A DNA stretch of 64,000 nt from positions 17,340,397 through 17,404,396 of the forward strand of contig NC_061790.1 of NCBI RefSeq assembly GCF_022458985.1, given 5' to 3'. The DNA is from Mugil cephalus (Eukaryota > Chordata > Actinopteri > Mugiliformes > Mugilidae). This document shows positions 38,201 to 48,512 of this stretch, piece by piece. The notes beneath the pieces were generated by a model. It saw nothing but the letters and a program-made list of their open reading frames with translations. It had not been told where the DNA came from and ran no database searches. Position numbers and translations under genes: made by a program. Every line of letters begins with the position of its first letter. The stretch's first letter is position 1.

Positions 38201-41200
38201 TTGACTAGGCAGGGGAGCAGAGAGGATTGACTCAGAGAAAGGCTTTCCTGCATTTGTCCCCTGGAAACCTAGCGCCGGTTGGCTTTTTCCTCTGTCGGGT
38301 TAAGAAATTGTTGCTAGTGTCGCGCTAACCGATACTTCTTTTTGACTGAATACCTCACATCCAGAGTTTAGGTTGGGTTGAGTATCATCGGGTACCTGCA
38401 TGATTAGACGTGTTGCTAATGCCATAATTTGGATCACACTCCCAGAAAACTGCACCGGGATCCATGAGATTAGGTAACAATTGATGCCCTTTTAATTACT
38501 TTCACGGATAATCCACTTTCATTTTGGAGCTTGATACATTTTAGGGACGCAACTAATGATTTTCCTCTCTTCATTAATCTACAGATTTTTTTCAATTAAT
38601 CATGTAGTCTTAAAAACGCCAAGTCACGACAAATGACAAATTTATATTATTAGTTTTATCTTATGATTTCTTAATTATTCTGATAGTCAGCCAAAAACCC
38701 CAAAGTATGTCTTTTTAATGGAGTGAAAGGAAGAGAAGGAGGCAGAGCTTTAAACTTGGCCCTAATTCCAATGATAGCGACTGCCAGAAGCTGCTCTATA
38801 TCGCTCTGTTGGGTGCAACAAAATGTAGACCAGGAAACGCGACCCCATCGTGTTCACGAGAACATTGTACGGTGTTTGCTAACATTTAAGAAATGCTGGA
38901 GGTAGTTTGTAATTAAATAAAATGTAATTTATTCAAACTTTCTTTGTAACTTTGTTCCCACGACTAATGGCTGATGTACTTGAGCAAGCCTGTTGTACAA
39001 CTTACTGTGTCGCAACCACAAATGAGTTTCATTTGAAAGCAGCAATAGTCAGAAAGTCTCATACATACGTAACTGATTCTCCAGCAGAATGATTCAGCTC
39101 TGCTGCCACAGTGAACGCTACAGAACTTCCTTTATTCCTTATTCTATTCAGCTGTATAACAGCTCATCTTTTTGTGTCAATTAAGCTACTATGATCAATT
39201 AATTTCCCTTGTGGATCATTAAAGTCTGTCTAAGTCCAAGTACTTTATCTAGATAAAGTACACTCACTGGCCACTTCATTAGGTACACCTGTTCAATTGC
39301 TTAACACAAATAACTAATCACATGGCTGCAATTCAGTGCATTTATTCATGTAGAGGGGATCAACACAACTCAACTTGCTGAAGTTCAAACTGAGCATCAG
39401 AATGGGGAAGAAAGGAGATTTAAGTGACTTTGAACGTGGTATGGTTTTTGGTCTTAGTATTTCAGAAACTGTTGATCTACTGGGATTTTCACACACAACC
39501 ATCTCTAGGTTTTACAGAGAATGGTCTGAAAAAGAGAAAATATCCAGTGAGCGGCAGTTGTGTGGATGAAAATGTCTTGTAGATGTGAGAGGTCAGAGGA
39601 GAATGGATGACTGGTTGGAGATGATAGAAAGACAACAGTAACTCAAATAACCACTGGTTACAACCAAGGAATGTAGAATACCATCTCTGAACACACAACA
39701 CGTCCAACCTTGAAGAAGATGGGCTACAGCAGCAGAAGACCACAGCGGGTACCACTCCTGTCGGCTAAGAACAGGAAACTGAGACTACAGTTCACACAGG
39801 CTCAACAACACTGGACAGTAGTAGATTGGAAAAACGTTGCCTGGTCTGATGAGTCTCAATTTGAGCTGCAACATTCAGATGACAGGGTCAGAATTTGGCG
39901 TCAACAACATGAAGGCATGGATCCATCCTGCCTTGTATCAACGGTTCAGGCTGCTGGTGGTGGTGTAATGATGTGGGGGATATTTTCTTGCCACACTTTG
40001 GCCCCTTAGTACAAACAGAGCATGGTTTAAATATCACAGCCTGCCTGAGTATTGTTGCTGACCATGTCTATATGGACCAAAATCTCTGAGGAATGTTTCC
40101 AACACCTTGTTGAAAGTATGTTGGCAGTTAGAAGGCAAAACGAGGTCCAACCTTTTACTAGCAAGGGGTACCTAATAAAGTGGCTGGTGATTACACATTC
40201 TAGTCAAGTTTGAACAGCAGCTAAACCTGCTAATAAATGGTATCTGATATAGAGACAGAGCCATAGACATTATGTAAAAGAATAAGACGTAAACGCTGCC
40301 TTCCTTAAACCTGCCTTCTCTCTAATAGCCAGCAGTGCTGACTGAAGTCAAGTCTCCTCTAATACAGCAAGATGCTCATTTAGTAAATTAAATGGACGAC
40401 TAAGCAGCACGCTTGGTTGTTACGTTTATGGATGTGCATGGTGTCCTCTGGTTCTCAGTCAGGTTCCCGCTCCTCTTCAGCTGCAACCTCTCATCTAGAT
40501 GTGGCAACTCCTGGCTCCAGAACATCAAAAGGTCAAAATAGGGGCTTTAAAATGGGTGTTGACCGGCTGTGACTGCTTCTCTTGTACAGTTTATGGAATA
40601 TTAGGAAATATCAGGGAGTGTCCTCTGGAGTTTCCTTGTGAACAAAGTGGCTGTTTACATTCAGTGTTCCTCACCAATGATTGCATTTCCCTCCTCATAA
40701 GACGTTAGCAACAGCGCTTATTTTTTTTTTTTGTTTGTTTTTTTTTTCAGCTATTTCCCTTTCACATTTCCTTCCTGGCAGTCGTCTCATACCCTGCCAT
40801 CAGTGGCTCATTGCTCATCATCTCTGCCATATGCCAGCGTGCGTTCGTGCAACCACACAGAGGCCGACTCTCTACCGCGTTGCTCCGTTTGGCCGCGTTG
40901 GCGAGAAATCCAGAGCATGCATCCAAAGACGAGCACGAACCATTACAGAGCAAACGTGCAGAGCGCTAACCCGACTGCCGCGCCTCTCTGGGTTCAGCTT
41001 CCTGTCATAACTCTCTGTTTACCTGGCACCCCGAGTGAGTCGGTTTACAAAACTGACTTCAGCGTCTTTTAAAGCCTGATGCCTGTTAACCACAACCACA
41101 TGACAGCACCATGTCTCACTCACGCCACCAAAACACGTATCGCGTTGGCTTCCGTGTTCGCTGAAGTCCCTTTTCTCATTAAACGCATAAATCACAGGCG

Positions 41201-42351
41201 TCAGCACGGATCTACTAGATTTAATTTTCCTCATCAGTCTTAAAGTTTCACGCAAAGTCATTTAAGTTCACTTGTTATCAGGTAATCATGCAAATGCCCC
41301 TCTTCTGCAAAATGCAATCACGCAGAACTCTTTAACTCCCACTTGAAAACACTCAGAGCTTCTCCATAGGACCTGCTGCATGTGACCCACACAGGTTAGT
41401 TGTTTAGGTGAAAACCACAGGACAAATACAAAGTGAACATGGTTAAATGAGGCTGGATGAATTGTTACGTGTCAAAAGAATCAATCTGGGTTAGGGTTAA
41501 AATCTCAGAATCAAGAGTTTAATGAGTGTGTGATATAACTAGAACGTTTACCGGTATTTTCCTTTTATTGGTCTATTTGTCAGGGAGAGTGGATGTTATT
41601 ACATGATGAATTGTAGGTACAGTAAATCATAAATGAGCCAGAATTAGCCAAGAGGCTAGTTTTCAAGATTCAAGATCACTTTATTGATCCTCACGGGGGA
41701 ATTGTTTTGTCCAAGATAAGAGAGAACAAATATGAACCAGATATAGACATAAGAATAACAGATCTGTGTCTTTAAAGAGTTGTCTGATGAAATCTTTTCT
41801 CTTTAGAGTGAAGAACCAGTGGACAGTTGCTAAGAAGTTTTAGTAATAAGGCTGTCATCATACTGATCATTGTGACATTTCACTGAGATGTGTTCATTTA
41901 ATCTGTGTTGATTCCTCACGCAGCCCACTGGACCTTCCATGTTTTTCTGTCTAGTTAATTGTCCCAGTCAGGAATTTTGGAAAATGTGCTCTACCAGCAG
42001 ACACTTCTCACCAGTCACTGTGTCAAGCGTCTCACAACAGCGTCCTTTGTTCTCGGTCAAGTCAGGAAGCTCCTGCGCTAGGACTCACCTGTCCTTTCCC
42101 TTTCAGGCGCCTACGTGTGCAAGAGTCGCTCTGGCTGGCTGATGCCTCTGGGAGAAGCTCTGTGGGAGAATGGCGACCTCCAGCTGTGCATCCCTATGAA
42201 GTTTAAAAGAGCGCCCCCGCTGCCGCCGCCTCCCGGCCCCGCCACGTGCACCTTGCTTTTAGACATGCTCGCCTCAGACCCGGATGCCCGGCCCCCGGCA
42301 GAGCAGCTGGAGGCCAGAGTGCGCTCGGCTCTGAAAGAGGACTCCCACTGA
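35221..42351 (+). CDS. STK35/PDIK1L-family serine/threonine protein kinase
   Basis: The coding sequence joins 35221-35961, 36876-37101 and 42107-42351, with clean splice sites and phases, giving 403 residues and TGA. Kinase motifs occur in order: Gly-rich loop GRGSYGVVFEG (12-22), VAIK with Lys34, likely alpha-C Glu50, gatekeeper/hinge region LVMEYCDGGDLNQYL (182-196), catalytic HRDLKPDN (227-234), DFG (250-252), APE (281-283), and ADIFSLGVMFWA. All catalytic residues are present, so it should be active. Segments such as TGQRVA, GGDLNQYLLSR, FYMAPEVW, LERITF and MPLGEALWEN are characteristic of STK35 and PDIK1L. It has no long N-terminal extension like that of STK35. Residues about 75-175 form a basic Ser/Thr/Gln-rich insert with a possible nuclear signal, RARKRP. 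The family is largely nuclear or nucleolar and PDLIM1-associated in mammals. The exact paralogue is undecided. Confidence 0.92.
35962..36875 (+). other. Kinase intron 1
   Basis: A GTAGGC donor and CAACTTTAAG acceptor split the gene just before the DFG motif. Around 36345-36420 it shares CAAACACTGTTGAC and flanking blocks with 56300-56320, suggesting fragments of one interspersed repeat. Confidence 0.8.
38546..38715. repeat. Degraded interspersed repeat with ATTAATC/TCAATTAATCA core
   Basis: The order CAACTAATGATTTTC, TTCATTAATCTACAGATT, TCAATTAATCATGTAGT, then GCCAAAAACCCCAAAGTATGTCTT, resembles from memory a fish repeat built around alternating CGATTAATC motifs. It is strongly decayed. Confidence 0.4.
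39150..39238. repeat. LINE 3'-tail-like fragment
   Basis: AATTTCCCTTGTGGATCATTAAAGTCTGTCTAAGTC matches the usual 3' end of fish LINEs (TTTCCC..GGGATCAATAAAGT then a short tandem). It abuts a palindrome and the Tc1 element. Confidence 0.45.
39261..40191 (+). mobile_element. Broken Tc1/mariner element (family 1) in the kinase intron
   Basis: The left terminal repeat CACTCACTGGCCACTTCATT begins right after a TA (39259-39260). The right end, read in reverse, gives TAATCACCAGCCACTTTATT and meets a TA at 40192-40193. Inside is a 5' transposase piece (39375-39569; SDFERGM, helix-turn-helix ISETVDLLGFSHTTISR) and a shifted piece (39710-40009) with the catalytic-domain motif WSDESQF and GGGVMMWGIFS. 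Sequence after GPL is deleted, so the later catalytic carboxylates are missing. The two pieces are in different frames with an internal stop between them. The element is dead, about 930 bp against roughly 1.2-1.6 kb for complete Tc1 elements. Confidence 0.9.
41663..41716. repeat. Short interspersed repeat (CAAGATTCAAGATCACTTTATTG type)
   Basis: TTCAAGATTCAAGATCACTT followed by TATTGATCCTCACGGGGGAATT is a common fish LINE/SINE 3' tail sequence (memory). Only the tail is present. Confidence 0.5.
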
Positions 42352-44270
42352 CAGAGAGCGTGTTTGAGAGCGTAATGACTGTAACCACTAAAGCCTCCAC
42401 ATGGTAAAATTGACTATGGAGCCTCTGACCGCAGGTTTTCCTGTATGTGTAAACAACAGGCACTAGATAAAGAAATGTGGATGATTATATGGCGTTGTTG
42501 GTGCCATTTCTGTCACTGAAACAGCCGTTCCAGCTCAGCTCCTAAACTGTAGAAAACCTCATAAAGGGAAACGGGAATAAACTACAAGAAGTCTTGAGCT
42601 GCTCTAGTGGGAATCGGCCCATTGACCACAGACCCCCTGACTTCACTGCAGATAAAACACACCATGATATTCAGACTAGTCCATGTGAACATCTACAGGG
42701 ACGTCCTGTACTTCCTTTAAGCACCATGCTGGTGAATGCTTGACATGGAAAATCCATTTTAGTGCGTGTTTATACTGTGGCTGAAATGAGACGAGCGCCG
42801 CTGCTGCTGCTGCTGCTCGTCATGAAAGGAAAGTGACTTTGTTGACTCCTCGCCATCCCCGCGTTTTAATGTTTAATATTATTCTGATTCATGGACATCA
42901 AACTTCTGATCTTAAGAAATGCAGCTGAGATTTAAAACTTTCTGTGCTCCACTTTTTTTCCAGTAGATGATTTTTTTTTTTTTTTTTTTCACACTCTTGA
43001 TGTAGCCTGTGACAGTTCTCCGGGCCGGGGTGTCTTAAAAATGAGCCCGGCTGTAACGCCGTCCAAATCCCTGTGATAAATTTCACACTACTAATTGATG
43101 TTAGCTGTTTTTGACATAGTCTGGTTGCTGTTTGTTGCTTGTGATCGTTTTTATGCAAACGGAGTTCGTGTAAATAAGACGGACGGGGTTTAGAAAACCG
43201 GAGAATTCATTTCAGCTCAACGTCGTCTTCGAGCACATCCTCAAATTGTACAATAGATCTGAGGGACCACACACAGAGTCATCAACCACATAACCAATCA
43301 TATAAGACTAAAACAAAATGGATTTATTGTAGGATTGCTGCTTATATAACTTCACGTGGGTGCATTTTGTGTTTTCTGTGTACCTCTGTTGCTTCCTTTT
43401 CACATTTGCTTCATATATGCTTTAAAATGTTACTTGAAAATGTGTTTTTGTGTCAGGGTATTTTATGTTTTAAAGATATTCACCAGTTGAAGTCACACAG
43501 GGATGTAGGCGAAAAGACAAAGTCTTCACTTTTTTTAAATACAATTACAATCTATGCAGTGACACTGGAAAGCAATGTGACACATGTTAAAGAATCTAAG
43601 TGGAATAACGTCACTGTGTTGAACTAACACTCGGCTGAAGCGCTCGGTCTGTTTGAGTCTGTGAGCTCAGCACATCTTGACCTGGAAACATTTCCCCACT
43701 TTTCATTGCTTGTTTCTTACATGTTCCACATCCATTCAGGTGGGTTATTGTCAGTGTATTGTTTTCATCTTTGCTCCTCTGAAGCGTGTCACAGTGGTTC
43801 TCAGTGGCCTTTAATAACCTTCTGATTTGTAGACGTTTTATATCCACAAAAAAATTGTCAGTCTTAAAATACTTGCTGATCTTTCCACCAGTTTGCTTTT
43901 AGGCATTTTAGTGTATTGTTGTTTTAGTGTACAGGAGCCTTTGAAAATTGAATTCAACTGTGTAACTGTGCAAGCATTTTTTAAAATTTTTTTTATAAAT
44001 ATCTGCAGGTCCATGTGATTAACGGCCCCCTTGTGAACAGGAAATTAAAACCAGGCATTAGGATCGTTGCTGATCATATCCACGTTGCGTCCACACACAT
44101 TTATTACTGGTCATCAGTCTGGGCCATTGACTCTTTTATTTATTTATTATTATTTTTTTATCGCTGACATGCTCGAAGAAAAAATGGATCTGTATTAAAC
44201 CGTGGAGCGTGTCCTAAAACCTCCTCTTAATTTTAATGTAATTTGAATAAAGATGAAAATGTAACCTCTA
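42352..44270 (+). other. Kinase 3' untranslated region (probable)
   Basis: T-rich unspliced sequence follows the stop. AATAAA occurs at 42576-42581 (short form) and at 44246-44251 (long form, about 1.9 kb), the latter after an AT-rich stretch with several ATTTATT motifs. Which is used cannot be told. A CTG run near 42800 is short. Confidence 0.45.
42576..42581 (+). terminator. Polyadenylation signal candidate, proximal, for the kinase
   Basis: AATAAA lies 225 bases past the TGA. A distal alternative is at 44246-44251. Confidence 0.35.
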
Positions 44271-44717
44271 TAATCAGACTTGACTCTTATTCATGGAAAA
44301 AAATTCTTCAAGTCAAGTTGATGACCCACAAAATGGGTTTTATGATGCAAGTGTTCAAAAAGCAGCATCACCATAAAGCTAACCATCCGGTGGTCTGTTT
44401 TCTCAGCCGTGCAGCAGATGTTGGCGGTGGGGGGGGGGTGCAGGGGCATCCACCTTAAGGGGGCGAGTGGAGGTTTGAGCTGCTGAGGCTCAGCTCAGCT
44501 AACCCCTCTGCCCTCGGCTCGATGAGGTCGTCTCTGCCGGCCAGCCACCGGCTCACGGAGGGGACTAATGACCAGTTATAGGCTTAGGACTTTATAGGTG
44601 TGAGCAGACAGAGCAGACTCATGAGAGCGGGGAAAACGACCAACTGCTGTGACGTCTCTGTTCCCGCATATGTTATGATGATATGTGACACCCTGAGGAA
44701 TGTCTCCAGACGCATCA

Positions 44718-44831
44718 GGACACCCTCAGAAGACCCATGTCCATTCTCCGATGAGTCACAACTGTTTTGGAGGCACAAAGGAGAACTACACAATATAAGG
44801 AAGGTGGTCATAATGTTATGCCTGATAGCTG
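44718..44831 (+). mobile_element. Tc1-like fragment (family 2), right end only
   Basis: It ends in GGTGGTCATAATGTTATGCC, the same terminal sequence as the element at 56.8-57.3 kb. It also shares GGACACCCTCAGAAGACCCA and GTCCATTCTC-GATGAGTCAC with it. The rest of the element is missing. Confidence 0.75.
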
Positions 44832-47440
44832 AATCTGACTTTATTTGGTGTCTGTATACAAGAACACCGTTCCTACCCTTGGATCTTTTTGGGCAGCACA
44901 GGGAGTTTAATCAAACTATTGTCTGATAACATACTGCAGGTCATCAGAAAATACTACGTTCAGTATCAAAGTGAAGATATGACGACCTGACAAATCGTCC
45001 CATCGGTGGCTACAGCAGAACAAAGTGAAGAAGAAAGGGCTCTGGAGCGCCCCCCACAGTCTGCGGACATCCAGATCATCCAGACACCTTAAGGAAGTCT
45101 GACATGAACAGTTCATGCACAACGTCCAAAAAATAAAAAATAAATACAAAATCTAAATTCCGCAGGGGAATGTAAAGACATAGCTCATCTAAATGGAATA
45201 CCTTTAATTTTTATCTTTAACTTCTATTCCTGCGACGATGTGTCAAAATGGGCAGTGTGTGAAGCTGCACGGGAGTGGGGGGACAGCAACACTAGGATGG
45301 GAATTTATTATGACAATCCTCAGAAGATGCCATCTTGATTTTGTTAAGTTGCGCTTGCCAAAGGCTCTTATCAACCCATTACCCAAAAGTGGACTTGCAT
45401 TAGGGAGGGATCAGTTTACAGAAAGTATGGGCATGAAGAAAGACGGCGGTGGACAAGGACTCCTCCAGTGCGCTGTGAGTGCTAACCTTCCCTTACGTAG
45501 GAGTCATCTGGAGTAATCCTCCGGGGAACGCAAATTTGAATCCACTCTTGAGTTGCCCGAGACGCTTCTTCTGACGCGTCTCCATCCCAACGCAAAAGCT
45601 GCTGAAAATGTTGTAAAAAAGACGCACACATGCGCCACCATGTTGGTCACATGCGCTCTGGAAAAGATGAGCCACTTTGTTTGGTTCTAATGCGGGTACC
45701 TGGAAGGATGTTTTCCTCCTGTTTTCAGAACTCTTTCCAGTTTGTACCTCGAGGTAACCAATTAGAGTTTATTTTTAACCCGTGTCTATTTATTCCGCAT
45801 GCACGGAAGCGGTGACTGATATCTGGTGTTGTCAATAAACAGAATTTTACAGACGAGTGGAAGGAAAATGTCCAAAATACACATCCAGGTGTTTATTTGA
45901 GATAAGGTTTATATATATGTTACATAGGATTTGGTATTTAATTAGCACATTTAGACATAGAACTTATATTCTGCTCTACATCATTCACAGACTGATCTGT
46001 TTAACTTTTTGTGCCTTAGATCGTAGTGAAAATGGATTTTTTTCCCCCTGCACAGCTGACATCTCTTCCTGGTTTATGGAGTGATGAAAACATATTCACC
46101 AAAACTCTGAAGAAATACATTCAGGTGAGTGCCCTTAATTTCACAACACCTCATCTGTGTATTTAAACTATGTCAGAAAACTTCGGAGCAGACGTCTCCA
46201 TCCTCTTCTCGTCTTCAAGTGCGTAACCTTCAGCCGAGCAGAGTTTAAGTGAACCTGCTACATATCTGCTCGTGTTGCAGTACAGATTAAACCCCAAACT
46301 CTGCCTCCTCCACGGCTCAAATCAGCTCAGCACAGACTCTGTGAGAGGGAGCGGGGATGGGGATGGGGAGGACGGGGAAGGGGGAGAGGGGGGTGGTCCT
46401 TTCAGATTTCACAGCTGATAGCAGAGCTGAGCGAGCGTGGAGAGAAAGCCCGATGTGGCCCATTCCTCACTGCATCAGAGACCGCAACGCCAACTCACAG
46501 CCCGGCGCAGTCACGACACGGGGGCCGCTTCCAGGAAATTACGCACGGCCGTTCAGCTTCAATCGCCCCGTGCCGTTGGAATCCATATGAGACATAGGTC
46601 ACCGCACGAGCCGTCGGTGCTTTATTGCTGGCTATTTTTCAAATGACAACCCCCCCCACCCCCCCTTTCCAGGAACAATGCGGCGTTCCGTCAGCGCTCA
46701 GCACTGGCAGGTAACTGAGAGAGATGTAATTGGAAAGGCCGCATCAAATGAGCCAGCAAAACGCTCTCGCGGGGCAATCACCGTGGGGTCTCCTGCACCC
46801 TCGACATTGGGGGACACATCACGGGAGCCTCTCTCGTGACACGACCTTTCCTCGGAGGCTGAAACCTTTTCGGCGATTCTCATTTAATTATTGAAATGTC
46901 TCGCAACAGAGCGCTGCAGCATCAGAGGCTTGGTAACGGAAATATACTTTATTCTTTAAGAAAAAGATCTGGATTTACCATACATGAAGAATGGAGAATT
47001 CATGACACAAAAAAAGGGAGAAAAAATGGGATTAACTGAATGGCTTTAAAATGAAATTTATGTAACACTCAATTTCCTGCCCAGTAAATCAGAACAATTA
47101 CACAACGACTGCCCAGTGAGGACACCTCCCACTGTTCATTCATCCACTGCCAACTATTAATGAATGCTCCTCTGTTTAATTGCAACACAAACACGATTAA
47201 CTCAAACCGTGATGCCGAGCAGGGATCTTGTCCCAGACGAACACAAGAGTTATTTAAGGGTTACCTCCAAGTCCAGATTCATCTCCAGCAGCCGCATGAA
47301 AACGCCTCTGCTTGCTAGAAAGTGACTTTACTGGGAAGGCAGCGGTAGTCAGCAGTAGTTACTGAGTGTGGGAGAAGGAGCGGGCGGTGATGTACAATTT
47401 GAAATGTCTTTGGTGAGACTGTACCTAGTATCAGGCCAAC
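44832..47440. other. Spacer between kinase and elp3 (convergent genes)
   Basis: No gene was recognised. It contains a possible orphan exon at 46056-46124 (see findings), a CpG-rich block at about 46340-46620 and C/G homopolymer runs near 46650. Confidence 0.5.
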
Positions 47441-47446
47441 TTTATT
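47441..47446 (-). terminator. Polyadenylation signal candidate for elp3
   Basis: The minus strand reads AATAAA about 210 bases past the elp3 stop. It is the nearest canonical hexamer on the sense strand. Confidence 0.45.
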
Positions 47447-47654
47447 CGGAATAAATGTATTCCTTAGGGCTTCTCGCACGTCTCCTTATCTAAATAAAAC
47501 GGAAGGAATTCAGCAGTGGGTTTTAGATAAGCGTCGAGAACAACCTGACCATTTTCTCCCCCGATACTGGAAAAAAATATTCATTCCATATAACACGGAA
47601 CTTTTGATAAATAAAATATTGCGCGCAGCTTCCTGATAACAATCATGGTCAGGT

Positions 47655-48470
47655 TCAGTCCGTTCCAGGACCATACAGGTCCTTCACCATGTACGGCCCC
47701 TCCAGCTCGTAGCCCATCTTCCTGTAGTAGTTCCTCGTTCCAACTCCTGCAGAACGGACCACACACAAGACGAAAAAGTTTTTTTAGTGTGTGAGGATGA
47801 AATATTAGCCGGAAGACAAGCGTACACCAGATGTTTTAAGTCATTTGTCACCAGTTCCTCATATCCCTCTTTTCACTGTGGAGCGCACAGTTACTGGAGC
47901 CAGGCAGATGCAATGATTTATTATGGGCTGGATTTTGTGCCAGCTGACAAGAGGATTCGACGCAGACAGATAACAAAAGATCTTGGAAGAAGTTTAGAAA
48001 GAGTTATGCTCACATGGATTTCTTCAACGCCACTGAAATCAAAAAGATCCAATAAGACTATGTGTTTACATGCCCCAAAACGTTCATTAGAACAGAACTT
48101 TGCTTTTCAAGCACAAATTAGTCCTGTCTGATGTGGACAGTCAAATTTAACTTTACTGATGACACTCAACCCATTTAATATAAGAAGACGAGGCCCCGTT
48201 CAGACCTTGGAGCAAGTGGAGGCTCGTTAAAGTCTTAATCTGATCTCTGCATACAGAGTGCAAAACTCAAAGGTCAAGCATTGGCTGGCAGCGCATGTGG
48301 AGACACATTTCAATACTTTGTGTGAGCGCAGGAACTTAAAGCCACCCACTTGTGATGGGATTGATCAGGTTGGATCATCCCACAGGTACCTGATCAGTTT
48401 GGGATCTAGTGAATTTGGAGGCCAGGTCAACACCTTGTGCTGTTCTTCATGTTTTTTGGGTTGTTCCTAA

Positions 48471-48512
<42 letters not shown>

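Larger units (their letters stand above)
37102..42106 (+). other. Kinase intron 2 (5 kb, repeat-bearing)
   Basis: A GTAAGC donor and CCCTTTCAG acceptor separate the main kinase core from the C-terminal lobe exon. It contains an ancient MITE-like fragment (about 38546-38715), a LINE-tail fragment (about 39150-39238), a broken Tc1 element (39261-40191) and a short interspersed repeat near 41663. Open frames near 40.7-41.1 kb overlap T-rich sequence and are not exons. Confidence 0.85.

Noticed and set aside
40681..41072. Two overlapping + frames of 109 and 113 residues in kinase intron 2
   Set aside because: Both begin in a T-rich tract, match no kinase or other family, and are bypassed by the well-defined splice from 37101 to 42107.
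47787..48131. 114-residue + frame inside the last elp3 intron
   Set aside because: No family resemblance and no promoter or splice context. It lies within an intron of a gene on the other strand.
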